Shown: positions 56,812 through 64,000 of the stretch, in pieces | Numbering within the stretch: the stretch's first letter is position 1 | Layout: every line of letters starts with the position of its first letter | Origin: Burkholderia sp. Bp9142 | Lineage (GTDB): Bacteria > Pseudomonadota > Gammaproteobacteria > Burkholderiales > Burkholderiaceae | Assembly (NCBI RefSeq): GCF_003853415.1 | Contig: NZ_QTPP01000013.1 | Coordinates: 121,839 to 185,838, forward strand | DNA length: 64,000 bases | Reading direction: 5' to 3' | Notes under the pieces: model-generated | The model's database searches: none | The model's input: only the letters and a program-made list of their open reading frames with translations | What the model was told of the DNA's origin: nothing | Program-made: the position numbers and the translations under genes

Positions 56812-57877
56812 GACGTCTCTCCTTCGCGAGCAGTTCGCCCGCCCGCCCGATCACGTCGTCGACGCCGATCGCCGTCGCGCATTCGTGCCCGTACGGGCAG
56901 GTGTCGAACCGGCACGGCCGGCACGCCGGGTCGTTCGCCAGCACGCGATGACGGTCGGTGTCGAGCGGCGCCCGGCGGGCCGTGTCGCTGCCGCACGCGA
57001 CGACGATGCTCGGCGTGCCGAACGCCGCCGCGACATGCGACACACCCGTGTCGTTGCACAACAGGAGCCGTGCACGGCCGATCAGCGCGGCCAGCGCACC
57101 GAGCGGCGTGCGGCCGCACAGATTCACGCACGGCCGCCCGAGCTGCCCGGTGAATGCGCTGGCCAGCGCGAGTTCGGTACGCGTGCCGGTCAGCACGATC
57201 TGCCAGCCATCGTCGGCAAGCTGTCGCGCGACCCGCGCGAAGCGTTCGACCGGCCAGCGCCGCGACGCCATCCGCGCGCCCGGATGGACGATCACGTAGC
57301 GGCCCGGATCGAGCGCGTGCTCATCGCACAGCACATGCCAGAGCGCGTAGTCGAGGCCGCCGAGCGGGAATTCCAGATAGTCGCCCCAGTCCGGATAGCC
57401 GAGCTTGCGCGTCAGCGACAGGCAGTGCGTGACCTCGGATTCGCCGTCACGCCAGTTGACCGAACAGTCGAGCGCGGTCGTGCCGCCGTCGGGCGGCACG
57501 AAGCCGGCGATGCGCGTCGCGCCGAGCGATGCGACGATCGCGTTGGTCTGCGCGCCGCTGCCGTGCAGCTGGATCGCGAGATCGAAGTCGCGCGCACGGC
57601 ATTCCGCGACGAACGCTTCCCGTGCTGCCGGGTCGGCTCCCGGCTGTTCGCCGAGGCCCGGCGCGCCGGGAAACGCGATGAAGTTGTCGATGTAGTCCGA
57701 GAAGCGCGACGCGAATTCGCGCGCCCACGGCAGCCCGATCAGCGTGATGCGCGCATCCGGTTCGCCGCGCCGCAGCGCGCGCAGCGCGGGCACCGCGCAC
57801 AGCATGTTGCCGAGCTGCAGCGCGCGGAATACCGCGATGCGCATCGGAGCGGACGACGGAGCGAAATCGAGCATCAT
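56801..57877 (-). CDS. GT9 (heptosyltransferase-like) glycosyltransferase
   Basis: A 358-residue GT-B enzyme of the ADP-heptose:LPS family. R-I-A-V-F-R-A-L-Q-L-G-N-M-L-C-A-V-P-A-L opens the N-domain; V-I-V-H-P-G-A-R-M-A-S-R-R-W-P and L-L-C-N-D-T-G-V-S-H-V-A-A-A-F-G-T-P are the usual donor-site motifs. A Cys-rich segment (C-R-P-C-R-F-D-T-C-P-Y-G-H-E-C) near the end is common in stand-alone GT9 proteins. The start ATG 57877 (or 57874) has a weak ribosome site. Upstream, 57878-58144 holds nothing I can assign. Confidence 0.9.
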   Translation of the reverse strand: MMLDFAPSSAPMRIAVFRALQLGNMLCAVPALRALRRGEPDARITLIGLPWAREFASRFSDYIDNFIAFPGAPGLGEQPGADPAAREAFVAECRARDFDLAIQLHGSGAQTNAIVASLGATRIAGFVPPDGGTTALDCSVNWRDGESEVTHCLSLTRKLGYPDWGDYLEFPLGGLDYALWHVLCDEHALDPGRYVIVHPGARMASRRWPVERFARVARQLADDGWQIVLTGTRTELALASAFTGQLGRPCVNLCGRTPLGALAALIGRARLLLCNDTGVSHVAAAFGTPSIVVACGSDTARRAPLDTDRHRVLANDPACRPCRFDTCPYGHECATAIGVDDVIGRAGELLAKERRHVT

Positions 57878-58144
57878 GGCAAGAACACCCGTAAGTGAAG
57901 CGCGCCGCGCAAGCGCCAGTACAGCGACATGGGCGGAATCGCGATCGACGTGACGATCATCTCGGCAACATGCGACGACATGCGACGGCGTCAGGCGTGT
58001 ACTGCGCCAAGCGCTCGCGGCACCGGGACGGCCGCACGGCATGCGCGGTTGCCGCGCCTGTCGAACCTGTCGCGTGTCGTCGTTGCCGATCGTCAAGCGC
58101 GCGAGGCTCGTGCCGGTGGCCGGGTCGTCCCGTGCATCGCGCCG

Positions 58145-58954
58145 TCAATGGCGCGACTTGCGGTCGCGGCCTGAGCCGCTGCCGGGTTCGGGATCGCGCG
58201 CGGGTGGCTGCGTCGGCGTGACGGTCCGCTGCTCCGGATGCAGCACCAACCCCGTAGCGTGCTCGTCGTCGCGGCGCACGCGCACGCGGTTCTCGACGTC
58301 GCGCACGCACATGCAGCCGTCGGCGATGTCCTCGATGTCGTACTTCATCCAGCGCGACGGCACGGTGCCGTCGAGTTCGACGCAGCCGTCGTGCACCTGC
58401 ACGGTAACGTCGCTCACGTCGATGTCGAGCGCATACGTGAGCCGCTCGCAGACGTCCTCGCGAATCCGCTCGTCCGTGCGCGTATAGCCCTTCGGCCCGC
58501 TGCGATGGCGCATTGCCTCGCGCCGCGGATCGCCACCGACGCGCGACGGGGCGGCCGCGTCGGGGCCGTGCGGATCGTCGCGCTCGCCGCCGTACCACGC
58601 CATCCGGTGATGGCCGCGGAACCCCGGCTGGTCGCCGCCGTAGCGTCCTTCGCGGCCTTCACCCTGACGACCGGGGTTGCCGTAGCCTCGCTCGGCTTCC
58701 CATGCGGGATCGCGCCGACGCTGCTCGGCCAACGAGCGTGCCGAACGTTCGCTCCACTCGCTACCCCAGTCCTCCGGGCCGACGTCCTCGCTCGCGAAAC
58801 GCCGATAGGCGGATGCATAGTCGGCATCGAGCCGCCCGGATTCGTCGCCCCGATACTCGCGCACGCCGGCGCCCCGGTACGCGCGTTCGCTGCGTTCCTG
58901 CCAGTCGGGCGAGCCGCTCCGTTCGGTTTGCCGTCCGGGATATCGTCGTTGCAT
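58145..58954 (-). CDS. BON-domain protein with long charged N-terminus
   Basis: A 269-residue protein. The first ~170 residues are hydrophilic, rich in Arg, Gly, Glu and Tyr (repeated R-Y/G-E patterns) and probably disordered. A BON domain (I-R-E-D-V-C-E-R-L-T ... V-Q-V-H-D-G-C-V-E-L-D-G-T-V) lies at ~185-250. BON domains bind membranes or occur in osmotic-stress proteins such as OsmY. No signal peptide is visible. ATG 58954 has GAGGAG upstream and a consensus sigma-54 element 73 nt upstream. Confidence 0.88.
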   Translation of the reverse strand: MQRRYPGRQTERSGSPDWQERSERAYRGAGVREYRGDESGRLDADYASAYRRFASEDVGPEDWGSEWSERSARSLAEQRRRDPAWEAERGYGNPGRQGEGREGRYGGDQPGFRGHHRMAWYGGERDDPHGPDAAAPSRVGGDPRREAMRHRSGPKGYTRTDERIREDVCERLTYALDIDVSDVTVQVHDGCVELDGTVPSRWMKYDIEDIADGCMCVRDVENRVRVRRDDEHATGLVLHPEQRTVTPTQPPARDPEPGSGSGRDRKSRH

Positions 58955-59027
58955 GATGTCTCTCCTCGATCTCACCTGTGCCGCGCACCGCCCGATGCCG
59001 CGTCGCGGCGCGCGTCGGTCGAGTCGT

Positions 59028-59042
59028 TGCAAATCGCGTGCC
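59028..59042 (-). promoter_or_regulatory. sigma-54 promoter candidate for the BON gene
   Basis: Minus strand GGCACGCGATTTGCA (59042 to 59028): full match to GGCACG-N4-TTGCA, 73 nt before ATG 58954. Confidence 0.75.
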
Positions 59043-59160
59043 GCGTGCGGAATCGGCGCGAGCTCGCGTGCGACGCGAGGGCGGGCCGTCGTCGAACGTC
59101 CTGATTCCGTGCACGCGATCAAGCGTCCCTGGCCGGACGCCCCTGGCCGGGTGCTCCTAT

Positions 59161-59177
59161 CTGCAACGCGATTGCAG
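59161..59177. promoter_or_regulatory. inverted repeat, candidate activator site for the BON gene
   Basis: CTGCAA-CGCGA-TTGCAG, a perfect 17-bp inverted repeat 118 bp upstream of the sigma-54 element at 59028-59042. The CTGCAA half is shared with the motifs at 32211, 33378 and 44453. Confidence 0.45.
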
Positions 59178-59208
59178 TTTTTGCGCAGATCGCGGCCGCG
59201 CCGCGACG

Positions 59209-59574
59209 CTACACGTCGCCCGCACCCCGTTTTTCGGGGGCGTCCGGTTCGTCGGTGCCGCCTGGTTCGCTCAGCCGTTCCGTGCGGTCCGGCTCGATGT
59301 CGGCCCCCTCCTCGAGCCCCGCATCTCCGTCCGCCGACGCACGCTCGCCGGTGCCCGCTCGGTCCGTATCGCTGTCGAGCGATGCGTCGCCGCGCTCCAG
59401 CGCGTGCGCGTCGAGCGGCGAATCGACGTCGAACGGATAGCGCCGTGCGCCGGCCGTGTCGCTACCGCTGTCTGACGAGTCGCTCGGCCCCAGCGCGCGG
59501 CCGTCGCGGCCGCGGCGTGCGTTGTCATCGTCCGGGCCGGCCGGTTCGTTGTCAGGGCTCAGTGTGCTGTTCAT
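59209..59574 (-). CDS. acidic low-complexity protein
   Basis: A 121-residue protein, very rich in Asp, Glu, Gly and Ser, with no hydrophobic core: almost certainly disordered. ATG 59574 follows GAGG. A sigma-54 element with full TGGCATG lies 70 nt upstream (59644-59659). No family recognised; similar to other hydrophilic stress proteins of the cluster in character only. Confidence 0.6.
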   Translation of the reverse strand: MNSTLSPDNEPAGPDDDNARRGRDGRALGPSDSSDSGSDTAGARRYPFDVDSPLDAHALERGDASLDSDTDRAGTGERASADGDAGLEEGADIEPDRTERLSEPGGTDEPDAPEKRGAGDV

Positions 59575-59643
59575 GGCGGGGTCCTCGTGTGGCGTCAAGC
59601 CGCCGCGCCTGGCGGGCTGCGGCGTGTGCGCGTCACGCGACGG

Positions 59644-59659
59644 GGCAATCGACATGCCA
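59644..59659 (-). promoter_or_regulatory. sigma-54 promoter candidate for the acidic protein
   Basis: Minus strand TGGCATGTCGATTGCC (59659 to 59644): TGGCATG and TTGC with N10 spacing, 70 nt before ATG 59574. Confidence 0.6.
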
Positions 59660-59767
59660 GGCGGCCGGCAATCGCGTCGCGATCTGCCCGGTCGGAGCCG
59701 GATCCGATCCGGGTGACGCGCGGCACAGGCAATGCGCACCCATTGATCAGGCGAATCGAGTTCCCTT

Positions 59768-59782
59768 ACGCTTGCGAAGCGT
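59768..59782. other. inverted repeat in the divergent region before the hybrid kinase
   Basis: ACGCTT-GCG-AAGCGT, flanked by CCCTT on the left and AAGGG 3 nt beyond the right arm. It lies between the acidic-protein gene and the kinase and could be a regulator site for either. The remainder of 59575-59884 has no gene. Confidence 0.45.
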
Positions 59783-59884
59783 TCGAAGGGATCCATCCGA
59801 TTTGAATCAGCATCGTCGCCGCCGGCTCGGCCAGTGGCGGCGGCAGGGCGCGCTTCGTGCGCCCGCATTTGACTGGCCGTTCCG

Positions 59885-61471
59885 ATGAAAAAAGACGCCA
59901 CTTCCGATCCTCACCCGCCGCTCGGGCCAGCCGACGCGCGGGACCTGCTACACCGCTTCGCCGAGTTCCGCTTCGAAACCGTCGTGGGCGCAATCAGCGA
60001 TTACGCAGTCTTCATGCTCGACCCGCACGGCAACGTCGCCACGTGGAACCGCGGCGCGGAACGCATCAAGGGCTATCGCGCCGCCGAGATCGTCGGCAAC
60101 CATTTCTCGCGCTTCTACCCGCCCGACCTGGCCTTGGCCGGCCGGCCCGCGTTCGGGCTCCGGCAGGCCGTCACGCATGGCCACTTCGAGGACGAAGGCT
60201 GGCGCGTGCGCAAGGACGGCACGCTGTTCTGGGCCAACGTGACGATCACGGCCGTGCGCGACCAGGAGGGAGCGCTGGCCGGCTTCATCAAGATCACGCG
60301 CGACATGACGGAGCGCAAGCGGCTCGCGGAACTCGAAGCGTCGACGCACCGGCTGAGCGTGTTCATCGCGATGCTCGCGCACGAATTGCGCAACCATCTC
60401 GCGCCGCTGCGCCACTCGGTCGGCGTGTTGCAGAGCCTGCCCGATCCGGCGCCGCCACTCGCGCAATGCCGCGACGCCGTGCATCGCCAGGTCGGACAAC
60501 TGACGCGGCTCGTCGACGACCTGCTCGACGTCGGGCGCATCACGGCCGGCAAGGTCGAGCTCGACAACGCGCCGGTGACGGTGCGCGACGTCGTGTGCCG
60601 CGGTGTGGAGGGCATCCAGCCGACGCTGGCCGCGCACGAACAGAACATTCGCGTCGACCTGCCGGCCAATCCGGTGGTGGTGCGCGGCGACGCCGTGCGG
60701 CTCGTGCAGGTGCTGCACAACCTGCTCGACAACGCGTCGAAATGCTCGCCGTGTGGCGCGCGCATCGACGTCGGCGCCAGTGTCGAAGGCGCTGTCGTCG
60801 CAATTCGCGTAACCGATCACGGCGTCGGCATCGACGCCGGCTCGCTCGAATCGATCTTCGATTTGTTCGAGCAGGAAGGCGTGCCGGGCCGGCGCCCGTC
60901 CGACGGCTTCGGCCTCGGTCTCGCGATCTGCCGGTCGTTCGTCGAGCTGCATGGCGGGAGGATTTCCGCCGAAAGCGACGGCCCCGGCCGCGGCGCGACG
61001 TTCACGGTGCGGTTGCCGATCGAGCACGCGGCGCGCATGATGCCCGTCGACACGCCGGTGCCGCACGCCCCCGAGCAGCCGGCCGGTGCGCCGCTGCGCA
61101 TCGTTGTCGTCGACGACAACTGCGACTCCGCCGACACGCTCGCCGTGCTGCTGCAGGTCAAGGGCCACGCGCCGCGCGTCGCGTACAACGCGCAGGATGC
61201 GCTGGCGCTCGCGCGCGACACCATTCCGCACCTGATGCTCATCGACCTGTCGATGCCCGACGTCGACGGCTTCACGCTGCTGTGCGAACTCCGCACGATC
61301 GGCGCGCTGGCCGGCGTGACCTGCGTCGCACTGTCCGGTCATGCGCGCCCTGCCGACCTTGCACGCACCTCGAGCGAGGGCTTCGACGATCACCTCGTGA
61401 AGCCGGTGGAGATGGCGGTGCTCGACGCGCTGTTGCAGCGCGTCGCGCGCAAGGTTCACGGCACGCCGTAG
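59885..61471 (+). CDS. PAS-domain hybrid histidine kinase
   Basis: A 528-residue cytoplasmic sensor. Residues ~30-145 are a PAS domain (F-M-L-D-P-H-G-N-V-A-T-W-N-R-G-A-E-R-I-K-G-Y). The dimerisation helix has H166 in M-L-A-H-E-L-R-N-H-L-A-P-L. The HATPase region (~270-380) has L-D-N-A-S-K-C, D-H-G-V-G-I-D and G-F-G-L-G-L-A-I-C. A C-terminal receiver has D454 in L-I-D-L-S-M-P-D-V-D-G. No membrane segments, so it senses an internal signal. The phosphorelay target is unknown; the NtrC-type regulator at 53077 is the nearest receiver protein. The usual N-A-x-K in the N-box is present as N-A-S-K. Confidence 0.93.
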   Translation: MKKDATSDPHPPLGPADARDLLHRFAEFRFETVVGAISDYAVFMLDPHGNVATWNRGAERIKGYRAAEIVGNHFSRFYPPDLALAGRPAFGLRQAVTHGHFEDEGWRVRKDGTLFWANVTITAVRDQEGALAGFIKITRDMTERKRLAELEASTHRLSVFIAMLAHELRNHLAPLRHSVGVLQSLPDPAPPLAQCRDAVHRQVGQLTRLVDDLLDVGRITAGKVELDNAPVTVRDVVCRGVEGIQPTLAAHEQNIRVDLPANPVVVRGDAVRLVQVLHNLLDNASKCSPCGARIDVGASVEGAVVAIRVTDHGVGIDAGSLESIFDLFEQEGVPGRRPSDGFGLGLAICRSFVELHGGRISAESDGPGRGATFTVRLPIEHAARMMPVDTPVPHAPEQPAGAPLRIVVVDDNCDSADTLAVLLQVKGHAPRVAYNAQDALALARDTIPHLMLIDLSMPDVDGFTLLCELRTIGALAGVTCVALSGHARPADLARTSSEGFDDHLVKPVEMAVLDALLQRVARKVHGTP

Positions 61472-61560
61472 CCGCTGATGCCAACGCGCATCGCGCCGCA
61501 TGCGCGCATCGCGCACACCCCCGCCGTGCGACCACGCTGCGGCGCACCATCGCGCCCGAT

Positions 61561-63096
61561 TCACTCATGCACCGCACCCTGCCGTTCGAGCGCCTCTTCC
61601 GCCCGCAGGCAGTCGAGATCGCGGCCGATCGTCGCGACCGCGAGCCGCGCATTGCCGCGCCAGTACGTCACCGAACCGTCATGCGCGCGCAGGTCGCCGT
61701 CGATCTCGACGCGGTCCCACTGCTCCGCATGTCCCACATAGCGGACCGTCAGGTCGTAGTGCTGGGTCCAGAAGAACGGCACCGCGTCGAACGGCCGCCG
61801 CTGGCCGAGCATGTTGCGCGCCGCGGCGATGCCCTGCCGCTGCGCGACGACCCAGTGCTCGACGCGAATGCGCTCGCCCGTCAACGGATCGGGCCAGCGC
61901 GCGATGTCGCCGGCCGCGTAGATGTCCGGTGCGCTCGTCTGCAGGAAACGGTCGACCGTCATGCCGCGATCGACGGCCAGGCCGGCGTCCTGCGCGAGCG
62001 CGACGTTCGGATGCACGCCGATGCCGACCACCACGACGTCGGCCGGCAGCACGTCGCCGTTCGACAGCGACACGTTGTCCGGTGCGATCTGCGCGAGCGT
62101 CGCGCCGAGATGGAATGTCACGCCGTGCGACTCGTGCAGCACGCGGATCGTGTCGCCGAGCGCTTCGCCGAGCACGTGCGCCATCGGATGCGCATCGGGC
62201 GCGACCACCTGCACGTCAAGCCCGCGCGTGCGCAGCGCGGCGGCCGCTTCGAGGCCGATGAAGCTCGCGCCGGCCACGACGCAGCGCTGCGCCGTCTTCA
62301 GCTTGCCGATCAGCGCATCGCAATCGGCGCGCGAGCGCAGCACGCACACGTGCGGCAGATCGGCGCCCGGCACGGTCAGCCGGTTCGGCTCGGCCCCGGT
62401 CGCAAGCAGCAGCGCGCCGTAGCCGATGCGGCTGCCGTCCGCGAGTTCGACCGCGTGCTGCACGGGATCGATCCGCGCGACGCGCGTGCCGCAGCGCACG
62501 TCAATGCGCTGGCCGGTATAGAACGACGCGCCGCGCAACGGCAGCCAGTCGGCTTCGGCCGTGCCGGCCAGATAATCCTTCGACAGGTTCGGCCGGTCGT
62601 ACGGCGGCTCGCTGTCCGCGCTCAGCAGCGTGATCGCGTGCGGATAGCCTTCCTGCCGCAGCGTCACGGCCGCCGCGATCGCGGCCGCGCCGCCGCCGAC
62701 GATCACCACCGAGTCGGGCAGCCCGCCCGTCTTCAATGCGGGCGGTGATGCAGCGGGCCGCGCATCGAGCACGACCGCGCGGCCGTCGCGGCGCTCGACG
62801 CGCCAGCACGGCAGGCCGTCGAGCGCCGGCGCACGCTGCAGTTCCCCGGTGCGCAGACAGAACGCCGCGTGATGCCACGGGCAGCGGATCGTGTCGCCGA
62901 CCAGCAGCCCGTCGGCCAGCGGCGCGCCGTAGTGCGGGCACTGCGCGCCCACGGCAAACAATTCGTCGGCGCGGCGCACCAGCAGCACCGTTGCGTCGCC
63001 GACCTGGCCCTCGATCATCGCGCCGTCGGCGATGTCGTCGAGCGCGATGCCCTGCGCGAGATCGGGACGTGAAGACGAGGCGTCGCTTCCTGACAT
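61561..63096 (-). CDS. Rieske-FAD oxidoreductase (ferredoxin reductase-type fusion)
   Basis: A 511-residue two-part protein. Residues 1-115 are a Rieske [2Fe-2S] domain with C53-P-H55 and C72-P-W-H75. Residues ~125-511 are an FAD/NAD(P) reductase: V-V-I-V-G-G-G-A-A-A-I (FAD), C-V-V-A-G-A-S-F-I-G-L-E-A-A-A-A-L (NAD), and A-P-D-I-Y-A-A-G-D-I-A. Similar fusions resemble AIF-like reductases and nitrite-reductase-like electron carriers. The redox partner is not encoded nearby. ATG 63096 is preferred over upstream in-frame starts. The gap 63097-63304 holds no gene. Confidence 0.92.
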   Translation of the reverse strand: MSGSDASSSRPDLAQGIALDDIADGAMIEGQVGDATVLLVRRADELFAVGAQCPHYGAPLADGLLVGDTIRCPWHHAAFCLRTGELQRAPALDGLPCWRVERRDGRAVVLDARPAASPPALKTGGLPDSVVIVGGGAAAIAAAVTLRQEGYPHAITLLSADSEPPYDRPNLSKDYLAGTAEADWLPLRGASFYTGQRIDVRCGTRVARIDPVQHAVELADGSRIGYGALLLATGAEPNRLTVPGADLPHVCVLRSRADCDALIGKLKTAQRCVVAGASFIGLEAAAALRTRGLDVQVVAPDAHPMAHVLGEALGDTIRVLHESHGVTFHLGATLAQIAPDNVSLSNGDVLPADVVVVGIGVHPNVALAQDAGLAVDRGMTVDRFLQTSAPDIYAAGDIARWPDPLTGERIRVEHWVVAQRQGIAAARNMLGQRRPFDAVPFFWTQHYDLTVRYVGHAEQWDRVEIDGDLRAHDGSVTYWRGNARLAVATIGRDLDCLRAEEALERQGAVHE

Positions 63097-63304
63097 GGCG
63101 TGACTCCCGAGGTGTGAGGTGACGATCCCATTATCGGCGTCCGTCCTGAAAAGAACAGGTACAGACGCCCCCGCAGCGCACGCAAACACGGACCGTGGCC
63201 GGGATGCGGTCCACGACCGGCATGGGACGTCATCAACGTTGCGGTGCAACACGCGCGGGATGCGCGTGCGGAGGTATCTGGCGGCCCGGGCAATCCGCGT
63301 GCCG

Positions 63305-64000
63305 TCAGTCCATGCAGGATGCCGCGAGCTTGCCGACCGTGACGATCGCCTGCTCGATCCCGGGCGACCACGGGCTGCTGTAGTTCAGCCGGATGAAATT
63401 GCGATAGGTATCCGCGATCGAGAACATGTAGCCGGGGCCGATCGTGATCCCCTGCTCCAGCGCGAGCTGGTACAGCCGCATCGCATCGACCTGCGCCGGC
63501 AACTCGACCCACAGCACGTAACCGCCGGCCGGGCTCGAGATGCGCGTGCCCTCCGGGAAGAACCGCGACACCATCGCGCGCATCAGGTTCGCCTGCTGCG
63601 CATACGCCTTGCGAATCCGCCGCAGGTGATGTTCGTAACCGTCGCGTTCGAGAAACTCGGCGATCGCGAGCTGCGGTGGCGACGGCGTCGCCAGCGTGTT
63701 CAGGAATTTCAGCTTCTCGACCTGCTCGCGATACCGGCCCGGCAACGCCCAGCCGATCCGGTAGGCCGCCGTCAGGCTCTTCGAGAACGATGCACAGTGC
63801 AACACGATCCCGTTGCGGTCATAGGACTTCAGCGCGCTCGGGTGCGCATTGCCGAAATACAGTTCGTTATACACACCGTTCTCGATCACCGGCATGTCCG
63901 ATTTAGTTGCGAACTCAACCAGCTCGCGCTTGCGCTCGTCGGGCATCTGGAAGCCGAGCGGGTTCTGGAAGTTCGGCATCACCATGCATGCGGCGATCGG
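63305..64000 (-). CDS. PLP-dependent aminotransferase/MocR-type protein, 5' part beyond the window
   Basis: The C-terminal ~231 residues of a fold-type I PLP protein; the frame runs open off the right edge (P-I-A-A-C-M-V-M-P-N-F-Q-N-P-L-G). The PLP lysine is in S-F-S-K-S-L-T-A-A-Y-R-I-G-W, preceded by V-I-E-N-G-V-Y-N-E-L. P-N-F-Q-N-P-L-G is typical of MocR/PdxR regulators and of KAT-like aminotransferases; whether an N-terminal GntR HTH exists cannot be seen. Stop at 63305-63307. Confidence 0.88.
   Translation of the reverse strand, partial: PIAACMVMPNFQNPLGFQMPDERKRELVEFATKSDMPVIENGVYNELYFGNAHPSALKSYDRNGIVLHCASFSKSLTAAYRIGWALPGRYREQVEKLKFLNTLATPSPPQLAIAEFLERDGYEHHLRRIRKAYAQQANLMRAMVSRFFPEGTRISSPAGGYVLWVELPAQVDAMRLYQLALEQGITIGPGYMFSIADTYRNFIRLNYSSPWSPGIEQAIVTVGKLAASCMD

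Noticed and set aside
59728..59742. GGCACAGGCAATGCG as a sigma-54 element for the hybrid kinase
   Set aside because: The spacing is right but the -12 box reads ATGC instead of TTGC, and it is over 140 nt from the start codon.

Overview
The window is GC-rich (roughly two thirds G+C by eye), has dense short-gap operons with AGGAGG-type ribosome sites, and carries gene families (DUF3022, DUF3008, DUF3175, a second rpoN, evolved VgrG, GlgE/TreS/TreY/TreZ) that together point to Burkholderia, most likely a Burkholderia cepacia complex secondary chromosome. No rRNA, tRNA, CRISPR array or replication origin was seen.

Left to right: (1) 1-7.4 kb is a type VI secretion accessory module on the minus strand: a VgrG spike with a C-terminal HEXXH metallopeptidase domain, an AT-rich probable immunity lipoprotein, a PAAR tip protein and a membrane protein. 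(2) 7.6-25.7 kb is a seven-gene plus-strand operon, mostly with 4-nt stop/start overlaps: glgE, treS-maltokinase, glgB, glgX, treZ, malQ, treY. It connects trehalose and alpha-glucan in both directions without glgC or glgA. (3) 25.7-30.1 kb is an arsenic operon (arsR-arsC-acr3-arsH-arsN2) lying between two copies of an unusual ~100-bp four-unit repeat; the right copy abuts a 5'-truncated fic gene. (4) 30.1-46.3 kb and again 51.8-59.6 kb hold many small stress-type proteins (CBS, PRC-barrel, DUF892, DUF1328, DUF3008, DUF3175, DUF2795, BON, DJ-1/PfpI), a phosphatidylserine-decarboxylase-like enzyme, a Na+/H+ antiporter and the Ku/LigD end-joining pair. In the middle sits a second sigma-54 gene (rpoN2), and at 53-56 kb two sigma-54 activators. 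(5) 46.5-51.0 kb is an organic-acid uptake block (MHS-type MFS symporter, ModA-like binding protein, DctA, LysR). (6) 51.1-51.8 kb is decayed DNA with remnants of a LysR, an MFS and an SDR gene. (7) 55.9-57.9 kb encodes two glycosyltransferases, followed at 59.9-64 kb by a PAS hybrid histidine kinase, a Rieske-FAD reductase and the C-terminal part of a PLP aminotransferase/MocR-type protein.

The most interesting signal is regulatory. I find fifteen elements close to the sigma-54 consensus (GG-N10-GC, usually GGCACG-N4-TTGC), all in intergenic DNA, each correctly oriented and about 40-95 nt before a start codon. They precede rpoN2 itself, the glgE-treY operon and most of the small stress genes, sometimes as divergent back-to-back pairs. 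Upstream of several of these promoters is a shared CTGCAA-N5-half-site motif that may be the binding site of one of the two local activators. I infer a self-contained, autoregulated RpoN2 stress/starvation regulon covering trehalose/glucan turnover, membrane and envelope stress proteins and possibly DNA end joining.
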